Positions 11,400 to 22,700 of a stretch of DNA of 64,000 nt are shown here, piece after piece. A model generated the notes under the pieces. It was given only the letters and a program-made list of their open reading frames with translations. It was not told where the DNA came from and did not search any database. Positions within the stretch are counted from its first letter, which is position 1. Every line of letters starts with the position of its first letter. A program made the translations under genes and the position numbers. The stretch is from Ectocarpus siliculosus. Taxonomy: Eukaryota; Sar; Phaeophyceae; Ectocarpales; Ectocarpaceae. The stretch is from contig FN649733.1 of NCBI GenBank assembly GCA_000310025.1, positions 4,066,130-4,130,129 on the forward strand. The letters are read 5' to 3'.

Positions 11400-14300
11400 C
11401 CGCCTCCTCCGAAGCCGCCTCCACAAGAACTACTTGACCGTTTCTCCGAGGCCCAGCGCTCCAGCTTTCTGCGCTTGTGGGCTAGGCTGCCCGCACATAT
11501 GCATGACATCGCTTTCGATCTACACAACCCGGGATGGACGCCGGAGGCCATTGATCGCTTGGCCGACGCCCTTGTTGAGTATTCCGACGTGTTCTCTACT
11601 TCGAAAACCGATTTTGGTTCCTGCACCGTCATGCCATTCACTCTTTCTGTCCCCGCCGGGACGAAGCCCGTCGCCTTACGCCCGTATCGTATTAACCCGT
11701 TAATGCAGAAGAAAGTGGATGCCGTCTTGGACCAGTATTTGGCGGCAGGGCTCATTCAGCATTCCACTTCTCCCTGGGCTTCTCCTCTGGTCGTCATCCC
11801 CAAGAAGGACGGGTCGGTTCGAATCACCGTCAACTACAAGCGTCTCAACGCCCTGGTGGACTTGGATGGACAACCTCTCCCTCGGGTGGACGGTATCTTG
11901 GATTCTCTGTACACCGGGAAAGTGTTCTTCATCTTCGACCTCAACTCGGCCTTCCACCAGATCGTTTGTGACGAAGACACTGTCCCGCTCACCGCCTTTT
12001 GCACTCCCACGCAGTTGTTCGAATGGCTTCGGATGCCGCAAGGAGCCAACGCGAGCCCGTCTTGGTTCGTCAAGGTCATCCACAGAGTGGTGCACGGTCT
12101 GGAGCGTGTGCTTGCATATCTGGATGATGTTATCTGTTTCGATGAGGAACCTCTGGGACACGTGCTCAACATGATAGAGTTTTTCAAACGGCTGCGCCAG
12201 TACAACCTCAAGCTGTCTCCGGGGAAGGCTCGTGTCGGCGCCACCCATGCCAATTTCCTCGGTCACACCATCTCCCCGGCCGGTGTTAGCCCTGATGGCG
12301 TTAAGGTTCGGGCGCTCACGCACATGCCGCCGCCGACGAATGTTAAGCAGCTTAGGAGCCTTCTCGGTGGCCTCAGCTACTACCGGAAATTCCTTCAGAA
12401 TCTCGCCACCAAGGTGCGGCCTCTCAACTCTCTTCTCAAACAAGGCGTCCCCTTCAAGTACACCCCGGGCATGGTCAAGGTTGTCAAAACGTTGTTGAGC
12501 GAACTCGCGCGACCCCCGATTTTGGTCTTCCCGGATTGGGCTGCGGTCGAGGACAACAGCCGCCCTCTCCGTTTGTGCTCCGACGCGTGCATCGACGGCT
12601 TTGGAGCCTCCCTGGAACAGGAACAACTCGATGGCTCGGTAAGACCCATTGTGTACATCAGCCGCGCTACTCTTCCGGCGGAGCGGAACTGGACCGTTCT
12701 GGATCTGGAAGCTGGTGGCATTGTTTGGGCCATTAAGCGCCTTCGGGGCTATTTGTGGTCAACCAAGTTCATCATCTATTCAGATCACAAAGCCTTAGAG
12801 AGCATTGGCAAGGTTGGAGAACACAACGCCAGGGTACAACGATGGCTCGAATTCCTGTCCAACTTCACCTACACCCTGAAATATCGGAAAGGTTCGGCAA
12901 ACGGCAACGCGGATTTCCTTTCGCGGCTGCCTTTACCAGCACAAGACACGGACACAACCGGCCCCGATTGCATTGATGGTGTCGATCACGCTGGTGTCTT
13001 CCTCATTCGGGCTTGTGGACTCAACTACCACTCGTCGTCTACGCCGGAGGTCGGTTTGGGTGGGCTCCGCCCTCCCTGCTCGGCGGGAGTCTTTTCACCC
13101 CCAGCGCTACAGCCATCCGATTTTGGGGATTTTCGCCGTCATCACCCGCGCCGGCTGGATGCTCGATCGACCTCACCGATTGATTATCAAGATTTTCGGA
13201 GGTCTTCGGGAGTCTTCGTGGTCTCACATGTTTCCGCGTCTCCGGTGCCTGTTTCCTCTTTGGCTCCGGCTACGTCCCGCGGAATGTCTCCGGCCGCGTC
13301 TCTGGCGAATAGATATGTGCACGTCCTGTCTTCGCTTCCGGAGCGGGGACCGCTCATTTCTTCACGAACTCGGGCCAAGACCACCGCTGCTTCTGGAGGC
13401 ACCGTCACCGATCCCACCTATTTCGGACGCCAGCCGCGGGCTACCATCGTCCCTCGGGCATCGTCCACTGCCCGTCGTCCTAGCAGGTCCCGCTCGACAA
13501 ACAAGACCATCCGGACCGGCACGCGTCCCCTGCCGTCATCTGCGAAGCCAACGTCGGCGTTTTCGTCGACTGCCTCTGCGCCACCGGTGCCTTCGCCGGC
13601 ATCGGCGCGCGCTGCATCCTCGGTTTTGCCCTCTATCCAGGTTTCGCCTGGGACTTCGCCCCTCCCGATGCCTCCTCCTAGGGTGACACCGCTGTCTGCA
13701 ACTTCACCAGTCGTTGAGGCTCCTCGTTCTACAGCCTCTTCCGTGGGATCGCTTGACTCTGGGTTGGAGCCGACTGACTTGGACCCCTCACATTTGCGAG
13801 CTTGCGTTCAGAGCTTCGGCACTGTGGACTGGGCTAGGGAACAACAGCGGGAGAGCGAATGCGTGGTGGCTATGCGTTTTCTATCTCGTGGCTCTCCCTC
13901 CCCACCCCCTTCTGACTTGCTCACCCTTAGTGCCCCGCTCCGCTCCCCTCGGTTAGACGATGTCCTTGCGTTGGCGGCGAAAACCAGGCTGCACACGACC
14001 GATGGTAACGTCACCCTCCTCGTACATAAATCGGCGCCATCGCCGATCGGGCGCTCTGGCGGCAGGACCACTCGTCTACCGGATACTGGTGTGCCCCGTG
14101 TCTACGTGCCCATGCTGATGCGTCCGTGGGTCCTTCATGCCTGCCATACCGCCGCGTCCTTCCATCTTGGTGTTCATCGTACACAACGTCTGCTTGAGCG
14201 TTTCTACTGGTGGATTGGTCTGGATCGTTCCGTACGCTGGTGGCTTCGAGCGTGTTTGGTGTGTCAAGCTCGCAAGACTTCGCGTCAAACCGCTCGGTGG

Positions 14301-14840
14301 CCCGTCATCGCTATGCCATTGCCACAGGGGCCTGGTACGGTCGTCGGCGTCGACTTCTTCGGACCCCTGCCCGTGACTGCCAAGGGCAACTCCTACATTT
14401 TGTTGTTCACAGACCGTTTCAGCCGGAGAGCCGACATGTTCGCGGTTACAGCGGCGGAATTTACGGCGAAAGGGACGGCTCACATCTTCGTCAACCAGTA
14501 CATGACCAAGTGGGGATGTCCGACTACGTTATTGTCGGACAACGGACTGCATTTCTGCTCGAAGCTCTCCATGGCGATCTACGAGGTGATGAAAATCAAG
14601 AAAGTCACCACCAGCTCCTACCACCCGCAAACCAACGGCGGCACGGAACGCGTCAATCACACGATGGCTCAGATGCTTGCGGTAGTCGTCAACGAACAGC
14701 AAAACGATTGGGACGTACATCTCCCGCACGTTGAATTTGCCTACAACAATTCCGTGAACCAGTCGACTGGATGGGCGCCGAACGAGATCCATATCGGACG
14801 CATTCCGCGGCTTCCGCTTTCGGTCTTCAAATCCAACGGT
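11400..14840 (+). CDS. Retroelement reverse transcriptase, RNase H, integrase part
   Basis: RT spans about 11700-12330 with WASPLVVIPKKDG, FDLNSAFHQI, LRMPQGANASP and the catalytic YLDD at about 12117. RNase H follows at about 12560-12950 with LCSDAC, the acidic strand of the fold, and a YSDHKAL motif. A Ser/Pro/Thr-rich spacer of about 350 residues separates it from integrase. Integrase has its H-H-C-C zinc domain at about 14130-14270 (CLVCQARK as the cysteine pair) and a D-D-E core at about 14340-14780 (VDFFGP, LSDNG, GGTERVN). The spacer is long for the family and resembles the disordered linker before the NADAR domain. Confidence 0.93.
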
Positions 14841-14899
14841 AGGTGGTCATCAAAGCTTAGCCCGTGACCAACTCGAGTACTGCAACTTGGCTGTCGATC

Positions 14900-16014
14900 G
14901 TCAGCGCCGGGCCTACGACCTGGTCCGTGAGTACAACGCCCTGAAGATCTCGCGAGTCGAACGCCGTAATTCATCCCTGCTGGACGCCATCCACAAGCTC
15001 CCGCAATTTACTGTTGGCGGGTGGGCTTGGGTCTACAACACGGCTGCTACAATTCGACAGGGTGTGCGGAAGGACACGGATCAACAGGTGCTCAAGGCCA
15101 AATTCGCGCTTTCCTGGACGGGGCCTTACAAAGTTCTTGCGGTGGGTCCCGCTTCGGCCGACGCCACCCCAGATGGAAGCCCGTTGGCGCGTAAACTCCT
15201 CTACCTGGACCTGCCTTCTGATCTTTCCGGCCCAGCAGCTCGATGTCGCGTATCTGTCCTTCGTTGCAAGCCCTGTCGCAATCCATACGAGACGGACGAC
15301 CTGCCCCAATCTCTACCCGCTGAGCTTTCGCGTTATGTCCTGCACTCTTTCGGCGATAAATGTCCACCGTTTCACGTCACCGCAGATGATGTGTCGGTGC
15401 CTGTCGGGCGCCTCGAGGTCGACTACATTTCGGGACACCAATTGGTGCGGGGCCGTAGCGGCGTTCTCGCTGTCCTGTACCAGACGCATTGGCTAGGCCT
15501 GACTACTCCTTCTTGGGAACGGGAGTCCGACCTCGATCAATTCCGTCGACACATCCTCTTGTACTGGTCTCGAGAGGTCTGCCAAAGGAAGCAGGGTAAC
15601 CGCACGTATCGAGTGGCTCGGACACGCGCGGCACAACGGGAGCTAGCCCGGAATCGTGGCGAACGCTATTTGCCTCCTGGGGCTGACCTTGTGCTTCACG
15701 CGACTTGGCTCCGTCGCTTCAGCATTTCGCCCCTTCCAGTGGGAGCGCGGCTGTGGTACAAGGCCCGCGACGGATTATGGTGGACAGGACGTATTGGTGC
15801 TCATCAGGACGGCTCGTGCATCGTTCGATTTCTGGATGACCCGGGCCCCAGCGTTCTCCCTCTGCCTGCGCACCTCTACTCCACCGCCTTGGACGCCGTC
15901 TGTGGATCGTGGTGTTTAGAAAAACATCGCTCGCGCCCTTTGGGCGACGCCCGGGATCGCACTCCTCCCATTACTGACTCCTTACCGTCGGCTGTTCCCA
16001 ATATCTCTTCCTAG
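14900..16014 (+). CDS. Retroelement C-terminal part: chromodomain-like and Tudor-like
   Basis: After the integrase core comes a basic GPY-like region (FALSWTGPYKVL, about 15105). At about 15405-15570 is a chromodomain-like segment with VDYISGHQLVRG, THWLGL and PSWERESDL, matching the order of the aromatic strand, W-x-G and WE-x-x-x-L positions of chromoviral integrase tails. At about 15735-15880 is a second barrel-like segment (VGARLWYKARDGLWWTGRI, then VRFLDDPG) resembling Tudor/PWWP-type SH3 barrels. Both would serve targeting to modified chromatin, which is inference from chromoviruses. Confidence 0.65.
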
Positions 16015-16035
16015 CGTCGCCGTTTTAGGTTCGAG

Positions 16036-16130
16036 TTGGTCTATCTTGGATTTTGTTTGTTTGTTTGTTTGTTTGTTTGTTTGTTTGTTTGTTTGTTCGT
16101 TTGCTTGTTTTTTCTTTTTGTTTTTGTTTT
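16036..16130. repeat. TTTG microsatellite
   Basis: About 13 GTTT units in a row from near 16050, grading into T-rich sequence, directly after the retroelement coding part. Confidence 0.9.
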
Positions 16131-16140
16131 CTCCGTGTGG

Positions 16141-16330
16141 TTTGCCTCTGAACACTTGGAACAAGAGTTCCCCAAGTTTCGTCGGTGTTCTTTGCCTCTG
16201 AACACTTGGAAAAAGAGTTCCCCAAGTTTCGTCGGGGTTGTTTGCCTCTGCACACTTAAACAACGAGTTCCCCAAGTTTCGTCGGTATGTTCGCCTCTGA
16301 CCAGGCAAACACCGAGTTTCTCGTGTTTCC
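16141..16330. repeat. 50-bp tandem repeat, three units plus a decayed fourth
   Basis: Exact 50-bp spacing: units start at 16141, 16191 and 16241, each opening tttgcctctg and sharing gagttccccaagtttcgtcg. A fourth, degenerate unit starts at 16291. The repeats lie in the untranslated 3' part of the retroelement. Open frames across them are translation artefacts. Confidence 0.9.
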
Positions 16331-17310
16331 CTTGGTTCGCCTTTTGCCAACTCCTTTTTTTTTTTTTTAGCTCCACCGTGTCGCCGAAGTGTCATCTAGG
16401 CCTGTTACTCGGGCTTCCATCCCGTGGCGTCGTCTTCTCCCGTGGACATTCGTCGTCATCCACACTTCGTTCTACTTCGTCTCCGTCATCGCTACCTGCA
16501 GGCGACGCCTTCATCATCGTCGAGCCCTTGAGTCGTTGTGTTGTTGTGTGTATCTCTGCGACTTTTCTGTGTTGTTTGAGTCTTTCTGTGTTGTGCGTTG
16601 CCAGCGAGCCAGGGCAAGTTCGTCAGATCGCTTCTCAGACGTTGATCATTCATGCTTTGCATTCTTGGTTTTCTTTAGGTCTTGCCGTGGCCGCCTCTCT
16701 ATACGGTTTGAGTTCTCTGACACGCTGGAAATTGTTGTCAGTGTGTTCGCCTGTCATTCATTTCTCCTGCCCTTCTTTGACGCTTTCCTAGATTGGTTGC
16801 GTTGATATCTTCCCCTTTACGTCGCGTCCAGTATCAAAGGCCGTATTCGTTCGGAAATTTGCTTGGGTTTTGAGTTTTGTTGCCGTATTTTGGGGCTCTC
16901 TCGGGTAGTCGCCCTCATTCCTCCCATTGTCATACGCGCGGGTGCGCGTAAAAGAGTGGTGTGTGGCGTTTAGGTTTTGACTTTGTTTCTCTTGCCGTCG
17001 TCTGTTGCGGATAGCGTGCTGTGCAGCACTACATATTTTTCTTGGCCTTATCCCTTCATTGGTAGGAGCGTTGTCATTGAGATGTCGATGTGTTGTCTCG
17101 TGGCCGTTCGCATCCATCTTTCGTCTCAATGATGGTGTGGGGGTCGATTCGGGATGTTTCTACAACTCACCCTCCTTTTTGGATGTTTTGTGAAGAGTCA
17201 TGTCTTCGATTCATGAGCATCAATCGTCAGCTAAAATCTTCGTTGTAGCTTTTAGGATTTGAGCATTGATTTGAGTATAGAATCTGCATATATGATATTC
17301 AGGGTGGGCT

Positions 17311-17560
17311 AGTGTTAAGGAGTGTGGCTGCTAGCTTAAATAGGGTACATCTTATTGTTGATAGGATGTGGGTCGGTCCCAGGAGGTATACCCTTCAGAC
17401 ACCTACCCTCTTAGGATTTGTCTAGTCTGCGTACCCCCTGAGGTGAAGTTGGATCCCCACTTCACCTCAGACCCTTGCTGATCGTCTCTCAGCAATAACA
17501 AGCAACTTTCTCATCTCAACGTGATCGTGGACAAGCGTGTCAACGACAGAACCTACCTTC
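17311..17560 (+). repeat. Possible LTR or solo-LTR fragment
   Basis: The stretch begins tgttaaggagtgtgg, like many LTR 5' ends, and runs through a compact promoter-like region to a segment rich in caa/aac steps (cagcaataacaagcaac) before about 17560. No second copy was found in the window, and no target duplication is evident, so whether it belongs to the Ty3-type element is unknown. Confidence 0.3.
17438..17470. other. 12-bp perfect inverted repeat (hairpin)
   Basis: The arm ctgaggtgaagt (17438-17449) is followed by a 9-base spacer containing ggatcc and the exact reverse complement acttcacctcag (17459-17470). It sits inside the LTR-like segment, where it could act as an RNA hairpin; function is unknown. 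Confidence 0.85.
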
Positions 17561-17767
17561 ATCTATCTCTAGGAGCAAGCTACCGCCCACGGCTTCCCCT
17601 CCTTTAAATACTACTAATATAATAATACACCTACTACCTATTATTTTCTTGGGTCTTGGCAAAGAAGCACCGTCTATATGCATGCATGCATACCATTCGG
17701 AAATCAATCGTAGCTATACCGACCGCCACTCTTCTTTCCCTGTACTACGAAACACGACGATTGATTA

Positions 17768-18513
17768 CGGTTGGCGCCCGCTATTAAGAAATATTTTGTT
17801 AAGAAATTGAGGCTCACTTTTTCACGAAAAATAAGAAAATAGGGTTAAGAAACATTGCTCAATCTGAGTCACACAATTAAGAAATATCTCAATAAGAAAC
17901 ACAGCAGCGACCGCTGCCCTACTACATAAGAAACGAGGGGTTACGGGGGAGTGTGTCGAATAAGAAACAAACCCCACAGCTCTCTCGCTCTTTCCCCCTC
18001 TCCCCCTACCCCCCCCCCTCCCATAGTGCATTATTATTAGTTGTACGCCGAGGGGGAGTGTTTTTTTTTGCGGCGCCCCCTCCGGCCCCCTGCGGGCTCT
18101 GCGCTCTGCTCTGCTGGCGCTAAAGCTCTGATTTTCGTTGTTGGCATGTCAGCGTGCGGGTGAGGCATTATGCGGTGTTCATGCATTTGTTTAGTTTCAG
18201 CCCTCACTCATGAGGGGGGTACAAGACCTTGTAGCGATAGCAAGACGTTGCCGTTGAATACATGTCGCTTCTAGGGAGTGGCCTTACGTGCAGCCGTCGG
18301 TAGTGAGAATCGGGGTTGAGTACGGGAGGCGAGGAAAGCAGAGAAATAAGAAATTGCCGATTGAAGAAATTCAGCAGGATTTGGCTGCACGAAAAAATAA
18401 GAAAAATGATATAATAAGAAACTGAACGACATACATACGCTGAGTTTATATCCCACAATAAGAATTCGAGGCAGGACCTGAAATAAGCGTTTCTTAATTG
18501 CGGGCGCTAACTG
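17768..18513. mobile_element. Short TIR element (MITE-like), TA target site
   Basis: The ends CGGTTGGCGCCCGC... (17768-17791) and its inverted counterpart CAGTTAGCGCCCGC... (ending at 18513) match at 21 of 24 positions and end in TTAAGAAA; both are flanked by TA. The heptamer TAAGAAA recurs about ten times inside both ends in the same direction, with the shared block cacgaaaaaataag. At 746 bp with no transposase frame, it is a non-autonomous relative of the element at 1612-3831: both fit the end formula C-R-G-N3-GCGCC-N5-TTAAGAAM. Confidence 0.75.
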
Positions 18514-19493
18514 TATATAATAGTCAGTCTTTCTTCCTTTCTTCGCCTAAAGGCTACTACTACTGTGCAACCAATAGAGATTTCGGAGACCGTTTACCTG
18601 CGAGCTAGCTCGTTTCCTGTCAGAGCGAACTCGTGACGTCAATAATAATAGTCCACCACACACTACACAGCCAATTGGTTGGGATTTTAGCAGCATAATG
18701 CCGGCGAAAAGGAGGATGGTGGTGGCATGGAGAATAAGTAAAAGAAAAAAGTAGTCTAACGAAGGAGGACGCAGAAAAGAGAGTGATGGATGGAAACAAA
18801 GGCGACGGGGGAGGAGGAAGATTGGCGGCATGGAACCAAATGGCCTTCTTTCCGCACAACAACAACAACAACAACAAACAAACGCCGGAGGCATAGTCTA
18901 CATAGAACGCTGCCCAGACAAAGCAATGACAACAGTATTTATACCTCTGGGCATGCGGTTCTCGTGCATGTGTAAAGGGGAGATGGTCTAAATAAATGTG
19001 TTGACTACAGCAGGCTACAGAAATAAATGTTACATACATAAAGAGGCAAGTCATCTGGCTGCCTTGGCGACGGGGGCGCCACATACGTGCAGTGTTCTCT
19101 AGTTGAAATGATGCATTTTTTTGTCGTCGTCCCTCACAGAAGCTTTCTGTTATCCGGTGGCATTGAAGTCGAAGCAGTTCGTTCCCACTCCCAGAATAAA
19201 TACATGTTTTTCGTGTGTTTCACCATGTGTTGACGAGTCCAGGCTCCTACGGAGGTAGCAACAAAATAGAGCGGAACTTTTCTGCCGCACCAACATGAAC
19301 GGACACGCGTGCGGAGATTTTCTACAGCATCACGTACAATAATCTGTCAACAGGCTTAACATCGAGGAAGTCGACGGTACATCTACAAAAATACTTCAAT
19401 ACAGTCTAACTCTATAATAGCACGCACTTTTTTTACTACAAGAAGCTGGAATGCAGAGGAAAACCACGGAAGGAAGAGGCAGAACACACTTAC
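18514..19493. other. Intergenic, no gene seen
   Basis: A/T-rich sequence with an aac repeat near 18858 and scattered open frames of low complexity. Nothing could be supported as a gene or RNA. Confidence 0.4.
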
Positions 19494-19740
19494 CTGCGCC
19501 CTATGCACATGAACAGATCGATAGCGGACTTGCTCTGCACAGTCGACAACCTCGAAAAGCACGTACGCAGAGTGCTTTTCTACAACGAGACCAACTTACG
19601 CTCTCTTGACTCCTCTCGCACAGTTACCGCAACCGTGGCATTGCGCTCATCAGGGTGGATGTCTCCCTTTGGCTGCGGCTTATCCCTGAGGAGGAGCCAA
19701 TACGAGTGTCTGTTTCGATTGTCCCTACAAATGTTCTAAG
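19494..19740 (-). CDS. Possible terminal exons of the minus-strand gene
   Basis: The minus strand reads YWLLLRDKPQPKGDIHP and on to VTVREESRE, then, after a 20-nt interruption with perfect GTAAGT...TAG ends (19599-19580), AYVLFEVVDCAEQVRYRSV, ending at a consensus donor at 19493. Both halves look like ordered protein and stay in phase across the interruption. The plus strand is also open here, so the strand is not certain. Confidence 0.3.
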
Positions 19741-22700
19741 CGCCTTTCAAACCTCCACCGCCAGTGTATGTAGCAAGCACGCAACTTGCCGGGTTAACAA
19801 GTAACCGCGGTCCACAAAGTCGAAACCTAAACCGCTATAAGGAGCATCGGATTGCATCGCGTTCAAACAAACAACAAGAAAGACGTGCGTTCACGCCTAG
19901 CACCCCCCTTGGGGATGACGCTCCGGCACACCCTACCTGCCAGCTGTTCTTTGGAAGGTGTCGAGCACCATCGTCCTTCCCACATCGAAGTAAAACTTGT
20001 TGTGTTGCTCATTAGTCCCGCCACTACTGCTTTCGCCATTTCCGCCTCTGCTGACGCCGGCGCCGTTTCCGACGTCGCATACTTCGAAGCCCCGGGAAAG
20101 TGTCCCGCGTCCCGCTTTTGAAGGGCTCAACTCGAGCATTGCCGGGGGAACAGCAGCAGCGTCGTTTGATCGCCGTGGTGCCAAAGTCCGCAGGCCAGAG
20201 TTAGCGACGGCATATTCTTCGCTTGATAGTACTTCTTCTTCGCCATCGTCTTTTTTTTTGCGGGTTCGGGTTTGCGAATCCCTTGGCAGCGGAGGAGGGG
20301 AGGATGGCCGATCACCGCGAGCGAGAGCCTTGGAAGAATCACCGCCGGTTTGACCCTCGGTTTGTGCGGTTTCAACTTCTGCCAGCAAGATTTCTCCTTG
20401 TCCTCCTGTCGTGACAAAGTATATGGTGTTGGGGCAGTGGCGAGGACGGGCGGGCGGGAGTACGCGCTGACCTAATTGCCTTAATCTGTCGTATGATTTG
20501 GGATACTACAGTCCCTTTCGAGACCGAGCGCCGTTTCCCCTGTAACATTCCGGCGTTCCATACGGTTACTCTCCCGTACTTTCGAAATGGCAGTGTTTTG
20601 CTTGAGGTGGAAAGTCGGTGCAGCCACAAAGTGTCGATGTCGACTTACAGATATCCTGGGCGTTTTGTTTGAGGCCCTTGGGTGGGAGCGAGAGAACATT
20701 ACAGAATAACAGTCGGACGAAGTATTTCGGAAGTGAAGCTGGCACGCCATGATCCACTGCGTGCGCAGGAACTTTTTATTTTTCAAAATTTAAGCGCTGT
20801 CGACTCCCGACCCATTCCCTCTCGACCTCACCCCTATTGCCCACGCCGAGTGTCGGGTTCGAACAACTGTTGGACGCCGCAGCATCAGAACTCCTTCCCT
20901 TGCTGAGTGGCACGCGTCCGGGTACTTGGGCTTCAGCCGCTGCAGGCGCAGGCGCCGTTCGCACGACTTGATCTTCGACCCGGTCGAAGTAGACTTCGAG
21001 GGCAGAGATCCTCGCTAGAACTTCATCCGCTCGGCGCCTGGCCGCCGACCCCTCGTCGCTACCGGCCCAACCACCACGTTCCTCGAGATTCCGGTTGCCC
21101 TGCAGTTCCCCCGAAGACTCCCTCCCCCCTCTTCGCCCGTCCGTGTCTTTGTGCTCTTCGACCGGGGTGGTGGTCTCAGTCGCCGCCGTTGCGCCGCCAG
21201 TCGGTCGCATCTCACCGCGGCACCCGTCTTTTGGGGGCGTCCCATCAATGCGCGCGACGCTTTGGCAACGGCCATAAGCCCAGCGACTGCTGTCTTTGGA
21301 CGCCCAGGAGTGTTCGTTGGAATCTTCCCCATAGCCGTCCTTCTTGCCGCCGACTGGTCCACCGTTTCGAGGGCAGGGTGGTGGTGGTGATGGTGGTGTT
21401 CCAGTGCTGCCCTCGACGTTGCAATCACTGGGGCATGGAGACGAAGCGGAAGGTGGCGGCATACTCGCTCGCTGCCGGCGGCGGCGTCGTGCTTCTGGGG
21501 GGGGCGGAGTGGGCGGGGGTAACCAGCTCACCGCGACCTCTGCTAGGTCAAGGAGAGCAGTATCCTCCTGGCTGTCCGCCGTCGTTGACCGGCCCTTATT
21601 TTTACGAGGGCGAGGGGAGCGATAGTAGAGGTCGTGGGCCTCGTCTTCGGTTGTCGTTGGAGGTGAGATCGCGATGGTGCCGTCGGCGACCTAGCAGCAG
21701 AAGCAGGAAGCAAGAAGCAGAAAAGCGCAGGTTGGTTGAGGAAGGCGGTCAAAGAGGGAAACGGAAGACAAGTGCTGGCGATGACGTTTTGCAGCAGAAC
21801 TAGCTGTAGGTGCCGCTGATCTTCGGCGTGGTTTCACCATGGTCCTCTGCAAGAGCTGGAAAAGGACACTCTCGTGAGTGCTACAGTATCAGTGTGCTGA
21901 ACGGCCTTTTGACACTGCCTACCTGCGAGAGAGTCATCGTGACCGTTGCTCGAACACTGTTTTCGGACGTTATAAAAACGTTGTGATTCGGAGTCGAAAC
22001 GATACATTCAACTCCCGTGTGCTATACATAATAAGCGACGAAGTATTTGCTACTCTTCGAGACCGGTTTTGACGCTATATCAGAAACCCCAATCACTGAT
22101 TGCTTCACATTGCTTACCACCTGATTCTTCAGCCTCCCACAGTCCTGCTCGCGCGCCGAACGCTCTCGATGTCTCCGTGATTGTGAGCTGCTAGCCGTCA
22201 TTGGCGACGTCTTGCCTTGCCTTAGGGCCCTTATCGGCGACGGCGGTGGGCCGGGAGGCGGAGGGTACCGTTGGCGTTGCAGACCCCCTTTCCTGGCGAA
22301 GTTGCTGCCGTTTGATTGGTCGCTCGACCGAGCGATAGGTTCAACGTGAGAACCGAGATCCATTGCCGGTTCCAAGCCATGCTGCTGGTGCTGGTGCTGC
22401 TGGCCTTCTCGTAACGGTTGACGATCGTCGATAGCGCTGTTCGCGATCCGTTCGTGCTTCACAATGACGGGAGCCGTTTCCGCTGCCGCCTCAGACGCAC
22501 CCTGAGCATGTTTGTCCGGGGGTGCCGCGGGTCTGGATATAGACGGCAGCAGCACACACGTCCAGATTTTCAGAGGGAACCAACAACAGGGGGTATGGGG
22601 CTGTTAGGATTGGGCTCCTCCTGGCCGACGGTACATGAGTGGCAGTGCTGCAGAGTCTCGAGACGGCAAGAATTGCCGTTCTCATGTGATTGACATAATG

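Larger units (their letters stand above)
7151..16014 (+). mobile_element. Ty3/gypsy (chromovirus-like) LTR retroelement with NADAR domain
   Basis: In order on the plus strand: a gag part with a CCHC zinc knuckle, a long linker with a NADAR-family domain, an aspartic protease, reverse transcriptase, RNase H, integrase, then a C-terminal part with chromodomain-like and Tudor-like segments. RT-RNaseH-IN order defines Ty3/gypsy rather than copia. The coding part looks nearly whole, in several frames, with about one break beyond the frame change such elements usually decode. No pair of flanking LTRs was recognisable, so the element cannot be dated from its ends; the long open frames suggest it is fairly young. 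GC content and codon use differ from the AT-richer flanks. Confidence 0.9.
16331..17767. other. Untranslated 3' region of retroelement and flank
   Basis: T-rich, without a supportable gene. It includes an LTR-like piece at about 17311-17560 and a strong hairpin at 17438-17470. A GCAT repeat lies near 17680. Confidence 0.4.

Noticed and set aside
16141-16330. CRISPR-like array
   Set aside because: The repeats are contiguous 50-bp units without distinct spacers, in a eukaryotic genome.
16041-16395. Asn/Lys/Thr-rich minus-strand frames
   Set aside because: They translate the TTTG run and the 50-bp repeats.
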